Assembly: GCF_000764555.1 (NCBI RefSeq)
Contig: NZ_CP009574.1
Location: 620,001 to 684,000 of the forward strand
Length of the DNA stretch: 64,000 nt
Direction of reading: 5' to 3'
From: Candidatus Francisella endociliophora
Lineage (GTDB): Bacteria; Pseudomonadota; Gammaproteobacteria; Francisellales; Francisellaceae
Positions 54,869-62,233 of the stretch are shown piece by piece. The notes under the pieces are model-generated. The model saw nothing but the letters and a program-made list of their open reading frames with translations, did not search any database and was not told the DNA's origin. A program made the translations under genes and the position numbers. How positions within the stretch are numbered: the first letter of the stretch is position 1; each line of letters starts with the position of its first letter.

Positions 54869-54869
54869 G

Positions 54870-55016
54870 CTACACCTTTACTTTCTTTACTTTTAAACAC
54901 TTGTCGCAAATATAAACTCTTTTACTGTACTCTGGATATTTGTCATCATCATCCCAATAATAATGACTGGTATGCATATACCTATATTCATGCTTGCAAA
55001 ACAATCTCTTAAACAT
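54870..55016 (-). CDS. Small zinc-binding-like protein
   Basis: 48 residues with an AGGAG site 7 bases before the ATG. CKH near residue 7 and CDKC near 37-40 could bind one zinc ion; Tyr and acidic residues lie between. It ends 1 bp before the SSB-like gene. Too short for most gene callers. Confidence 0.6.
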   Translation of the reverse strand: MFKRLFCKHEYRYMHTSHYYWDDDDKYPEYSKRVYICDKCLKVKKVKV

Positions 55017-55019
55017 TTT

Positions 55020-55136
55020 TTACTCCTCTAACACTGTCTTAAACGCTTCTATTTTCTTTTCTAGTGATTCAATATATTTTTCGCTTTCATCAAATCTAAA
55101 CTCTATATCGTGATAAAATTTTAAAATCTTTCTAAT
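55020..55136 (-). CDS. Possible 38-codon coiled-coil ORF without ATG
   Basis: An open frame reading RKILKFYHDIEFRFDESEKY, then a Glu/Lys helix to LEE. No ATG, GTG or TTG exists in frame, only ATT. It fills the gap between two genes and ends 3 bases before the next ATG, with its last codons forming that gene's AGGAG site. Could be a real gene with a rare start or a decayed one. Confidence 0.3.
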   Translation of the reverse strand: MRKILKFYHDIEFRFDESEKYIESLEKKIEAFKTVLEE

Positions 55137-55148
55137 CTTTCTTCTTCA

Positions 55149-55445
55149 TCACATAAACCTCCTACTTGCAAATTGACAAAATGCTGTGTTTTTATATTTC
55201 TCTATATTTAAGTGTTTTTGCTCAACTTTATGTATTTCACCCCATTTATTAGGTAATGATCTTTTTATAGCATCATGAGCAGCTTTAATCTTCTTAATTC
55301 TTGATATCTGCTGACCATCTAGATACTCTTGAAGATTCTCGTTTTTCTGTACCTTATAAGACTTAACACAAGCCTTATCCATAAGCATATAAAGCTTTGA
55401 TTTATTTACATTCAACATCTCTTGACACTTTTCCAAGCTATACAT
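55149..55445 (-). CDS. Small DNA-binding-like early protein
   Basis: 98 residues. The start YSLEKCQEMLNVNKSKLYML resembles a MerR/excisionase-like helix-turn-helix (KCQEMLNVNKSKLY). A basic helical second half. Unknown role in the early operon. Confidence 0.45.
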   Translation of the reverse strand: MYSLEKCQEMLNVNKSKLYMLMDKACVKSYKVQKNENLQEYLDGQQISRIKKIKAAHDAIKRSLPNKWGEIHKVEQKHLNIEKYKNTAFCQFASRRFM

Positions 55446-55463
55446 TTTTCACCTCGCTTATTA

Positions 55464-56207
55464 TTAATTTAATTTATTATTCAATTTATTTGCTATTACA
55501 AAATCATTATAAGCCTTACCAGCATCTTTTGGTGTTAGGTAATATCCCAGATGTTTCCGCTTACCATTAAATTGAATTTGAGCTCGATATTTACCAATAC
55601 TTTTATGAAAAGAAACACCTCTATAAGATATTTCCCCATAAATTCTTTGGTTTAAGCTTTGCTCACTAGATGTGGCCCATCTACAGTTATCTTTAAAATA
55701 TCCTTTATCATTATCAATACGATCTAAGGTTAATCCTTCTTTAAAAGAAGGATACATATCATTAATAAAGATTTTAATATCCATCCATTCATCGCATACT
55801 TTAATACCTCTACCACCGTAGTTTTTAAAATGTTTATGATTTACATTATTACATCTAGATAACATTTGTTTCCAAGTACCATAAAGCCTATGATTAGTTA
55901 ACTTATGAGTAGTGTTACTTTCAGCAGTTCTCTCTTTTTGCAAACAACCACAACTATTAGTTTTGCCTCTTATAATTTCACTCAGCTGAACCTCTTTATA
56001 ATTACCGCAACCACATTTACAAAGCACTTTTCTTCTCTTTACTCCGCTAGGTTGAACATGTGGCTCAACTTCTTTGATGATAGTTAGCTTTCCATACCTA
56101 TTTACAGCATCTTCTAGCTCTATAGCTTTATCACAAATCTCATTTTCTACCGTTACATCAGTCATTTCGCAGATGTCGTCGTCAATTTCTGGCGTGTAGC
56201 TGCTCAT
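55464..56207 (-). CDS. AP2-domain HNH-type homing endonuclease with extra N-terminus
   Basis: 247 residues. From about residue 36 (NRYGKLTIIKEVEPHVQPSG) it parallels the endonuclease at 32018-32698: zinc-ribbon cysteines, NYGGRGIKVCDEW, LDRIDNDKGYFKDNCRW and the AP2 domain near the C-terminus. The first ~35 residues (acidic, DDDICEMTDVTVENEICDKA) have no counterpart there and may be the start of an interrupted early gene fused in frame. It overlaps the preceding gene by one base. Confidence 0.85.
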   Translation of the reverse strand: MSSYTPEIDDDICEMTDVTVENEICDKAIELEDAVNRYGKLTIIKEVEPHVQPSGVKRRKVLCKCGCGNYKEVQLSEIIRGKTNSCGCLQKERTAESNTTHKLTNHRLYGTWKQMLSRCNNVNHKHFKNYGGRGIKVCDEWMDIKIFINDMYPSFKEGLTLDRIDNDKGYFKDNCRWATSSEQSLNQRIYGEISYRGVSFHKSIGKYRAQIQFNGKRKHLGYYLTPKDAGKAYNDFVIANKLNNKLN

Positions 56208-56407
56208 TATTTAGCTCCGAATATAAATTTATAAATTATTTTAAAAATGCTTTCTTTTGGAACGAAGTATTTAGCCTTATCTAAACCACACTCATGATTT
56301 CTAGCAATTGATGTAATTGATCCAAACAAAGTACATCTCATGACAGGTTTAAAAACACCATCATCAGCAAGCTTGCAAAACTTACAATCTCTACAATCTT
56401 TAATCAT
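56207..56407 (-). CDS. Cysteine-rich small early protein
   Basis: 66 residues with CRDCKFCK near residues 5-12 and further cysteines (MRCTLF, HECGLD), suggesting a zinc knot. Hydrophobic C-terminus (FKIIYKFIFGAK). Overlaps both neighbours. Function unknown. Confidence 0.55.
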   Translation of the reverse strand: MIKDCRDCKFCKLADDGVFKPVMRCTLFGSITSIARNHECGLDKAKYFVPKESIFKIIYKFIFGAK

Positions 56408-56601
56408 TCAATCACCTCATCTATAATTTCTTTTAATTCAACTAAAGTCTTAGCTCTATACTCCTTGTTACCTAAAAACTTATCCTTGGTTCTTGCTATG
56501 TATTCCTTGCTATCAAAAGTAACGTAAGACTCACTAGAAACGCTTTTAACCTTTTCTAATATGTAGTTGTACAACTGTTGGTTATTCATTGATTTACTCA
56601 T
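56404..56601 (-). CDS. Small early protein of unknown function
   Basis: 65 residues, helix-strand-helix pattern, charged. It overlaps its neighbours by 4 bases on both sides, so belongs to the coupled early operon. No family recognised. Confidence 0.5.
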   Translation of the reverse strand: MSKSMNNQQLYNYILEKVKSVSSESYVTFDSKEYIARTKDKFLGNKEYRAKTLVELKEIIDEVIE

Positions 56602-56978
56602 AAATCGCCACCACTGTATTTTTTTATTCTTATTAGCGTTTTACCTTGCTTAGTGGGGCATAAACCAACAATCTCGCTCTTTATGCTTCTAACATACTTC
56701 CAGCTATCATCTCTTAATACTTTCGCTTTAACTAAGCCGTCAAGAATGGTTTTATTAACGTTATCAACATCTCTTAACCTTTTATCTTTCATATATAGAT
56801 AAACGCTAACCTCAACAGGGTATTGCTCTATTTCTTTACTTGATAAAGCTGAATAAAATATTTCATCTCTAAACTGTTTGTGAGCTTTGCTAAGTCTCTG
56901 ACCACCATTAGCATTTCTCTTATACAAGTCGTTAGAACTAGGTGGGTATGCTGATACTGTGATTATTGTTTCACTCAT
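56598..56978 (-). CDS. RusA-like Holliday junction resolvase
   Basis: 126 residues with the RusA pattern: YPPSSNDLY at the start, RDVDNVNKTILDGLV in the middle holding catalytic aspartates, and DDSWKYV following. It resolves branched DNA made during phage replication and recombination. Overlaps neighbours by 4 bases. Confidence 0.9.
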   Translation of the reverse strand: MSETIITVSAYPPSSNDLYKRNANGGQRLSKAHKQFRDEIFYSALSSKEIEQYPVEVSVYLYMKDKRLRDVDNVNKTILDGLVKAKVLRDDSWKYVRSIKSEIVGLCPTKQGKTLIRIKKYSGGDL

Positions 56979-57451
56979 AATGAAACACCTCTTTCTATCA
57001 ATCTTGGCTTTCTAATATTCTCGTAATAATCCATTACATCTGAATCTTTATAATGCCAAACACCATTTTTCTTAATCCGACCTACTTTACCTTGAGAATG
57101 AAGTGTATAAATTAAGCTAGTACTTTTATAAAGATCATCAACATCTTTGGCTGTGTAGTTATATTTGCTTTCATCAACTACACCATCTACCTCCTGCTCG
57201 AGACTAAAATCAACATCACCTTTAGCTTGGTTTAAAATCTCATGAAAGACTTTTTCTAATCCTTTTTTGACCTCTCTCCCTTGATCTTCAACTTTAAACT
57301 TGTGATCGTTATATTTTTTCTCAGCTTCCTTATACTCTTTATACTTAACTTCAAGATTGTTTTTAACTCTTTGAAGAGCCACTTCTTTAAAATCATTAAC
57401 TGAAAATTCAATGAAGTTTTTAACTAATATATTTAAATCCCAACCACTCAT
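56975..57451 (-). CDS. Phage early protein with coiled coil and C-terminal HTH-like part
   Basis: 158 residues. A charged coiled coil (about 35-80) precedes a part resembling a winged helix (TAKDVDDLYKSTSLIYTLHS, KVGRIKKNGVWHYKDSDV). Possibly DNA binding. Overlaps by one base with the gene before it. Confidence 0.45.
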   Translation of the reverse strand: MSGWDLNILVKNFIEFSVNDFKEVALQRVKNNLEVKYKEYKEAEKKYNDHKFKVEDQGREVKKGLEKVFHEILNQAKGDVDFSLEQEVDGVVDESKYNYTAKDVDDLYKSTSLIYTLHSQGKVGRIKKNGVWHYKDSDVMDYYENIRKPRLIERGVSL

Positions 57452-57639
57452 TACACACCCACCATTTTATAAGTTGCATACTTAACATCTTTGCTTACAT
57501 TAACTATCTCGTGACCCTTGACTCTTAAGTCGTAAATTCTCGCCCCAAGTCTCATGCAACCGTATTCTAATAAAGCTTCTAATGGTGTTAACTCCTTACC
57601 ACTTTTCAAATGCTCAAGTATTTGTTTTTCTTGGCTCAT
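57451..57639 (-). CDS. Small winged-helix protein
   Basis: 62 residues from MSQEKQILEHL, where TAGGAG lies 6 bases before the ATG; a longer frame to 57687 would run into the helicase-loader-like gene. The sequence LTPLEALLEYGCMRLGARIYDLR with GHEIVN resembles the helix-turn-helix of small phage early regulators (HTH_39-like). Confidence 0.6.
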   Translation of the reverse strand: MSQEKQILEHLKSGKELTPLEALLEYGCMRLGARIYDLRVKGHEIVNVSKDVKYATYKMVGV

Positions 57640-57647
57640 AATTGCTC

Positions 57648-58274
57648 CTATGCTGCTTTTAACTGTTCTTTCATAAAGCTTTTGCAAGCTTCTAACTTGT
57701 TTGGATTGCTCATAATGTCATCTGAGAACTCTCTACAACCTATTAACACTTTCATAAATTGTTCAAATGTAAATTTAGTACCTTTTAACTTTCCTATGGC
57801 CATTTCAATATGAAATATTTGGAAGTCTGAACCTTGAACAAACCCCCACACTTTAGTAACAAAGTCATCTATTGGTTGTTGATTATGCTTAGCTCTTAAT
57901 TTTTCCTTTATGTGTTCTGGCAAGCTCATCTTAGTAAATGGTGCAAACTCACGATTAAATAAATCTTGTAATCCTTGTCTAGTTAAATAAGCTTCACAAT
58001 CTAGTTTTTGGCTGTTTTCTATTTGTTGATATGCTGTGTGTCTAGTTGCTCTCATAGCCTCTAGCTCGCCTCTAATATCAGCAGGCTTTGGTTTAACTCG
58101 ATTACTAGAGATATATCTACCACACGCATTCCCAACATCGCTATAGCTGTAATACTTCAACACGCTATGCCAAGTACCTATAATCAGTCTATTTTTTTCA
58201 TCATCTTCATCATGTAAGATGTTGTAGTTAGCATCTAACAGGTTGACTATCTTTTGTGTTTGTTCCTGAATCAT
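57648..58274 (-). CDS. Replication protein, helicase loader-like
   Basis: 208 residues, helical. It directly follows the initiator (4-base overlap), the place of lambda P or SPP1 G39P. The start resembles the loader/inhibitor pattern (GTWHSVLKYYSYSDVGNACG, then KPKPADIRGEL). It would bring the host DnaB helicase to the phage origin. Confidence 0.55.
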   Translation of the reverse strand: MIQEQTQKIVNLLDANYNILHDEDDEKNRLIIGTWHSVLKYYSYSDVGNACGRYISSNRVKPKPADIRGELEAMRATRHTAYQQIENSQKLDCEAYLTRQGLQDLFNREFAPFTKMSLPEHIKEKLRAKHNQQPIDDFVTKVWGFVQGSDFQIFHIEMAIGKLKGTKFTFEQFMKVLIGCREFSDDIMSNPNKLEACKSFMKEQLKAA

Positions 58275-59191
58275 AATGTAACTCCTTGCATTGCTCTTTC
58301 AATCTTAGACATCGGTTTAGGCTCGTTAAGGTAAACATCCATCTTTGTGCCGAATAATGTTTGCGGTCTTAGATATCTAGCCATATCTGGCTTACATATC
58401 CATTGCTTAGTTTTGATCTCAATAACTTGCTTAAAGTCTTCTAAGGTATAACCCTCATTAACTCTTGCTTGGATATGCTGCTGATAAACTCTATTTGTTG
58501 GCTTGAAGTTTTTATTGACTGCTTGGTTTAGATATCCGATAACCTCTCTTGTGATGTCGTTAGCTTTGATAACTTCTACATCAGAATCTTTTTTATTACT
58601 TTCTTTCTCAGCCACTAAACATCCTTGTTCTTTCAAGAATATTCTTTGGTGCTGACCACAATAAAGATTATCGTTTATTTTAGAATTTGCTTTTCTCTTG
58701 CAATCTTGACTACAATTTTCATAACCAAAATAAGGTTCAATAATCAAAGGGACTATAGGGTTATTATTACTATCAGTATTTACTTCTTCAGTATTTACTT
58801 CTTTATTAGTATTTAATAGGTGCGGGTTTTCCGATTTCGGTTTTCCAGTAACTGGTTTCCCGTTTTCGGCTTTATCCGATTTCGGGTTTTCAGTAACTCG
58901 GGTAGCAAATTCATGGACAACATATTCCCATCCTATAAATTTACCTTTTTCATCTCTTACCCTATTTTCATGAATATACCCAAAAGAAACAAGCTCATCA
59001 AAAGCTGTATTTAAAGCGTCTCTACCTTCAGTAAAGTGATTTAAAAGCTCTTTTTTATTAAGCTCCCAAGTATTTGGTAGAGTCATAAGATAACCATATA
59101 TACCCTTTGCTCTACCACTTATCTTTGGATTTCTGAAACACTCATTTGCTATAATTGAATAATCTTCTGTCTTTTCTCTACGGATTATCAT
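58271..59191 (-). CDS. Replication initiator with winged-helix N-terminus and Phg_2220_C domain
   Basis: 306 residues. N-terminal winged helix (about 5-85: KISGRAKGIYGYLMTLPNTW, LNKKELLNHFTEGRDALN). A Lys/Pro/Asn-rich linker follows that contains the origin repeats, then a small Cys/His cluster (CSQDCKRK, YCGQH) and the conserved phage C-terminal domain (about 215-290: VIGYLNQAVNKNFKPTN, ARYLRPQTLFG). It should bind the origin inside its own gene and recruit the loader encoded next. Confidence 0.75.
   Translation of the reverse strand: MIIRREKTEDYSIIANECFRNPKISGRAKGIYGYLMTLPNTWELNKKELLNHFTEGRDALNTAFDELVSFGYIHENRVRDEKGKFIGWEYVVHEFATRVTENPKSDKAENGKPVTGKPKSENPHLLNTNKEVNTEEVNTDSNNNPIVPLIIEPYFGYENCSQDCKRKANSKINDNLYCGQHQRIFLKEQGCLVAEKESNKKDSDVEVIKANDITREVIGYLNQAVNKNFKPTNRVYQQHIQARVNEGYTLEDFKQVIEIKTKQWICKPDMARYLRPQTLFGTKMDVYLNEPKPMSKIERAMQGVTL
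58774..58897. other. Candidate phage replication origin (iterons plus AT-rich repeat) inside the initiator gene
   Basis: Two 23-bp direct repeats (58830-58852 and 58875-58897, 21 of 23 identical, 45 bp apart) read TCCGATTTCGG then TTTTC-type sequence and CAGTAAC. Next to them lies an AT-rich stretch with an exact 15-bp tandem repeat (58774-58788, 58789-58803). Iterons beside an AT-rich segment within the initiator gene is the plan of the lambda origin in gene O. Confidence 0.55.
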
Positions 59192-59192
59192 A

Positions 59193-59360
59193 CTAACTAA
59201 CCTTTATTTTTGACTTCGTTAATCTTTGTATTTGAATTTGTCTTTTAGGAGGTATTTCACCATCTTTAACCCATCTCCCAACCGCTGCTCTTGTAACACC
59301 TAAAGCTAGAGCAAGCTTATTCTGGTTTCCAAAATAATTAAGAACTTCTTGAATATTCAT
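59193..59360 (-). CDS. Cro-like / YdaS-type repressor
   Basis: 55 residues. A single helix-turn-helix (QNKLALALGVTRAAVGRW) followed by VKDGEIPPKR, the pattern of Cro/YdaS proteins. It lies divergent to the CI-like gene across 167 bp and ahead of the replication genes, so it is the likely early-operon regulator. Its stop is one base before the initiator start. Confidence 0.8.
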   Translation of the reverse strand: MNIQEVLNYFGNQNKLALALGVTRAAVGRWVKDGEIPPKRQIQIQRLTKSKIKVS

Positions 59361-59470
59361 GTAATTATTTAGTTTACTTTCTGTTACTTAAAGACTAACA
59401 AAATAATAAATATTGTCAATAATTAATTTACACTATGATTAATTACATGTTTAGATTTGTCAACCAATCG

Positions 59471-59499
59471 TTTACAACATGAAAACATGTTGGTAAAAT
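59471..59499 (+). promoter_or_regulatory. Promoter of the CI-like gene with embedded operator
   Basis: TTTACA (59471-59476), 17 bases, TAAAAT (59494-59499). The spacer holds the perfect palindrome CAACATG-AAAA-CATGTTG (59475-59492), a likely repressor operator that would make the gene autoregulated. The same CATG-N4-CATG core occurs at 61713-61728. Confidence 0.65.
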
Positions 59500-59527
59500 T
59501 TAATTGCCCTAGGAGAAACAAAAATAA

Positions 59528-60184
59528 ATGAATAAGAATATGAGAGATGTTAAGCATTTAATAAAGGATAGTGGTATATCACAATCTGAACTTGCAAGAA
59601 AATTAGGCATAAGTAGAGCATCTGTTAATGCTTGGGTTAAAGGAATACAATCACCCACCCTAAAAAGATATAAAGAACTTCTTAAGGTTTTAGATATTAA
59701 AGAAGATGCTAGCAAAGATGATTTATATAACTTATCAAAAGAGGCTCAACCAATTAGATACGCTCCAGTTCTTGATTATATACAAGCTGGGCATTTTAGT
59801 GGTGTCAGCAATCTGCCAGATGGTATTGAGCATGCTATTGTTCCAGAATCAGTTGATCTTGACCCTGAGAATGATTTCATATTAAAAGTTCGTGGCGACT
59901 CTATGTACAACCCTAGCAATAGAAAATCTCTTAATCCAGATGAGCTAGTTGTTGTTGATACTAAGAAGTGTCCAAATATTGGTGATGTAGTTGTTGCTTA
60001 TGTAACAGGTGCTTGTGAAGCAACTATAAAGCTTGTTACTGGTGAAGTTGGCAATATGTATCTAGAGCCATTAAATGAGAAATATTTAGGGCGTGATGGC
60101 TTTGTAATACCCAAGGATGACGAAGTACATATCAAAGGAGTTGTTAAAGCTGTAATACCACCAATTAGAAAGTTTATATCATGA
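59528..60184 (+). CDS. CI/LexA-type phage repressor (S24 family)
   Basis: 218 residues. HTH at about 17-37 (ISQSELARKLGISRASVNAW). S24 self-cleaving domain: Ala87-Gly88 in IQAGHF as cleavage site, Ser125 in VRGDSMYNPS and Lys168 in ATIKLV as catalytic pair. It would hold the lysogen and self-cleave with RecA on DNA damage. It has a clear AGGAG site. A small membrane protein gene overlaps its stop. Confidence 0.92.
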   Translation: MNKNMRDVKHLIKDSGISQSELARKLGISRASVNAWVKGIQSPTLKRYKELLKVLDIKEDASKDDLYNLSKEAQPIRYAPVLDYIQAGHFSGVSNLPDGIEHAIVPESVDLDPENDFILKVRGDSMYNPSNRKSLNPDELVVVDTKKCPNIGDVVVAYVTGACEATIKLVTGEVGNMYLEPLNEKYLGRDGFVIPKDDEVHIKGVVKAVIPPIRKFIS

Positions 60185-60330
60185 GAAAAAATAAAGATAA
60201 GCTAAAAAAAGATCTTAAATTTTTAGCTATTAAGGCAAGTGTTGCTTTTGTTGGGATAATTATTGTGTATTTTTTAGCTGAACCAATAGGACATTATATT
60301 GCTAATATGGTAGTACCTAAGCACTCTTAA
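60181..60330 (+). CDS. 49-residue membrane protein coupled to the repressor
   Basis: ATGA overlap with the repressor stop makes the two genes one translational unit. A basic N-terminus (KNKDKLKKDLKF) precedes one membrane helix (about 15-33) and a short end. Small membrane proteins made with the repressor often block superinfection; function here unproven. Confidence 0.6.
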   Translation: MRKNKDKLKKDLKFLAIKASVAFVGIIIVYFLAEPIGHYIANMVVPKHS

Positions 60331-60508
60331 CAAAACCCCTATCATCAAACTCTTTCTTATCTAAGAATTTACACATATTTGGATAATTATTATCACATTC
60401 TGCTTTAGCCATCTCGTACAGTATGCTTGAATTAACTGATGTCTTATAACAGATATAAGATAGCTGGATTATGATTATTGCTAGCAGTATTGGGATTAGT
60501 TTTTTCAT
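60317..60508 (-). CDS. 63-residue membrane protein overlapping the RelA/SpoT-like gene
   Basis: One N-terminal membrane helix (about 4-22), then a short extracytoplasmic part with two cysteines (AECDNNYPNMCKFLDK). Its start overlaps the RelA/SpoT-like stop by 4 bases, so both are translated together. In mycobacteriophage Phrann a RelA/SpoT-like protein is also paired with a small membrane protein that restrains it; this gene is in the same relative place. Confidence 0.6.
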   Translation of the reverse strand: MKKLIPILLAIIIIQLSYICYKTSVNSSILYEMAKAECDNNYPNMCKFLDKKEFDDRGFVKSA

Positions 60509-61575
60509 TTGTTCAACCTATTAAAATTTAATATTATCAATTCAACCAAATTAGTAAAAGATTCACTATCAGCAAAATAATTCTTATATGATCTTCTTAA
60601 CTCGCTAACTGATGATACCTTAACCATTACAACATTAATATTTTTGTTATTAATATTTTCTTTTTCTATCTTATCATGAAACTCTCTAGCATCTTTAGCA
60701 TTAGATAAAGCATAATTTTTAACTTCAAAATTACTTCTGTCAAGAATCAAAACAACATAAACATTATCATTTAGAATATCATCTGAGAAATAAGAAAAAG
60801 CTCTATATGTAGTTAGCTTATTGAAAACATCCATACTATTATATAACTGTATAAACTCCTTCATAGCCTTTGATGGAACATTTTCAATACTCTTAATTCT
60901 TCTATTCACACCTTCTTTAATACCAAATAACTCTGAAACTAAATAAAAAAACCTTCTCCACTCTGGGCTACCTCCACCACTCTTTAAGTCTTGATCTTCA
61001 AATATATCTATTATCTCAACTGTTGTAGCCCAGTAATGCTGTATAGAAGTTCTTAATTGTATTTCAACTGTTTTATTATTAAACACAAGGTTTGGATCTC
61101 GATGCTTATATATAAAATGAATACTTTTATAACCATCATATCTATATTTATTAGGGTCATAAATATAATCATCTCTTTCAGTTATATTTTCAATTTTTAA
61201 TAACTCAGATCGTATTTTATTTAAACTATCTATATTTGAGGCAATCACCCGACAACCAGCTATATCTTGCATCTTATCAAGCCTTAATGTTGATATCTTT
61301 CTTAGCTTAGCAGTAATTGATTCCTCTCTTTTTAACCTAGCTCCAAAATATGATGATGGATCAATCTTTATAGAAATGTCTTTGATTGTTTTATATATAT
61401 GACTTAAAGAAACATCATGCCTAGATCTCCATTCTGACATAATACTAAAAGCTTCATCAAATGACATATCAATATCTTTTCTACCTTTTAAGACCTTACC
61501 AGCTTTTTCAACCTGCTTTTTGCTAATTATCAAGTTAGTATCTGCCATTAAATTATTTGTATCAATTATATTCAT
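60505..61575 (-). CDS. RelA/SpoT synthetase-domain protein (alarmone or toxic SAS type)
   Basis: 356 residues. The synthetase domain spans about 45-200: RLKREES (80-86), DIAGCRVI (104-111), the G-loop YDGYKSIH (146-153) with Tyr149, and VEIQLRT with Glu171, so all catalytic landmarks are kept. No hydrolase domain. The C-terminal ~140 residues form a separate domain ending in SELRRSYKNYFADS. Relatives make (p)ppGpp or, as toxic SAS, pyrophosphorylate other targets such as ATP or tRNA. Its own promoter beside the immunity region suggests expression in the lysogen. Confidence 0.85.
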   Translation of the reverse strand: MNIIDTNNLMADTNLIISKKQVEKAGKVLKGRKDIDMSFDEAFSIMSEWRSRHDVSLSHIYKTIKDISIKIDPSSYFGARLKREESITAKLRKISTLRLDKMQDIAGCRVIASNIDSLNKIRSELLKIENITERDDYIYDPNKYRYDGYKSIHFIYKHRDPNLVFNNKTVEIQLRTSIQHYWATTVEIIDIFEDQDLKSGGGSPEWRRFFYLVSELFGIKEGVNRRIKSIENVPSKAMKEFIQLYNSMDVFNKLTTYRAFSYFSDDILNDNVYVVLILDRSNFEVKNYALSNAKDAREFHDKIEKENINNKNINVVMVKVSSVSELRRSYKNYFADSESFTNLVELIILNFNRLNK

Positions 61576-61638
61576 AATTACTAAATAGTTAAATAAACCA
61601 CCCTCTTTCTATAATTTTTCACATCTTTCAAAGCCTTT

Positions 61639-61666
61639 ATTTTACAGCAGTTTGAAATTGTGTAAA
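61639..61666 (-). promoter_or_regulatory. Promoter of the RelA/SpoT-like gene
   Basis: Minus strand TTTACA (61661-61666), 16 bases, TAAAAT (61639-61644), about 65 bp before the ATG. The two boxes are the same as those of the CI-like gene. Confidence 0.5.
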
Positions 61667-61696
61667 TTATTTATGGACAAATTTGTACTTTTTTAG

Positions 61697-61728
61697 TTGA
61701 CAATAGTGAAATTACATGTCAACATGTA
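61697..61728 (+). promoter_or_regulatory. Rightward early promoter region with operator palindrome
   Basis: TTGACA at 61697-61702 is a perfect -35; the best -10 at 17 bases (CAACAT) is weak. The palindrome TACATG-TCAA-CATGTA (61713-61728) covers the -10 position and shares the CATG-N4-CATG core with the operator at 59475-59492, so the CI-like protein probably controls the rightward genes from here. Confidence 0.55.
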
Positions 61729-61730
61729 GT

Positions 61731-62030
61731 TAACAGTTGATCGAGTGATGACAACTAAAGAAACTAAAAGATACTTAAAAACCGAGACAAAGATTACTAG
61801 GAATTAAAACCTAATACCGATAAAGCTTTTATTGAGGGTTAAAGCATTGGGTTGAAAGGATGAGTGATCCGTAGAGCAGCTACGCGATAGTTCTTAATTT
61901 ATTAACAACAGGGCAAACGAGAGCTATCACATAGATGTTTTACAGAATATACAGTTGATGCACTTCTTAATGATTTACACACACAAACAACCTTCTGAGG
62001 TGTATCAATTGTATGTTTTATATAAGGAGA
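61731..62030 (+). other. 300-base leader without a gene, foldable
   Basis: No convincing ORF above 20 codons. Hairpins: AGTTG / CAACT (61735-61756), TAGG / CCTA (61798-61813), CGTAG / CTACG (61870-61884) and GATAG / CTATC (61886-61928). It lies between the rightward early promoter and the first rightward gene, where antitermination or regulatory RNA signals would be expected. Nothing named is recognised. Confidence 0.4.
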
Positions 62031-62035
62031 GATAT

Positions 62036-62230
62036 ATGAAAGTAGGTAAATATGACACTAATGATGCAAAGCTTGAGCAGTTAGATAATGGCAAATGGTT
62101 AGCCACTGATCTTGACGGCAAACAATGGGTTTGTGATCGCAAGCCTTTCAATAATGGATTGGGTACATGGTTTGTTAAATTGAAAATAAATGAGAACTAT
62201 GAAGACGTTATGAGAATGGTTAAGGAGTGA
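62036..62230 (+). CDS. Small rightward early protein
   Basis: 64 residues from MKVGKYDTNDAKLE, chosen for the AAGGAGA site just before it; an upstream TTG at 61955 has none. Aromatic, possibly a small beta fold (GKQWVCDRKPFNNGLGTWFV). No family recognised. Confidence 0.6.
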   Translation: MKVGKYDTNDAKLEQLDNGKWLATDLDGKQWVCDRKPFNNGLGTWFVKLKINENYEDVMRMVKE

Positions 62231-62233
62231 GAT

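Noticed and set aside
59401-59463. Defined promoter for the Cro-like gene
   Set aside because: Two minus-strand TTGACA boxes exist (59414-59419, 59458-59463), but neither has a convincing -10 at normal spacing, so no site was called.
61748-61807. 19-codon ORF in the rightward leader as a gene
   Set aside because: No ribosome binding site, low complexity, and it overlaps a hairpin. It is not supported.
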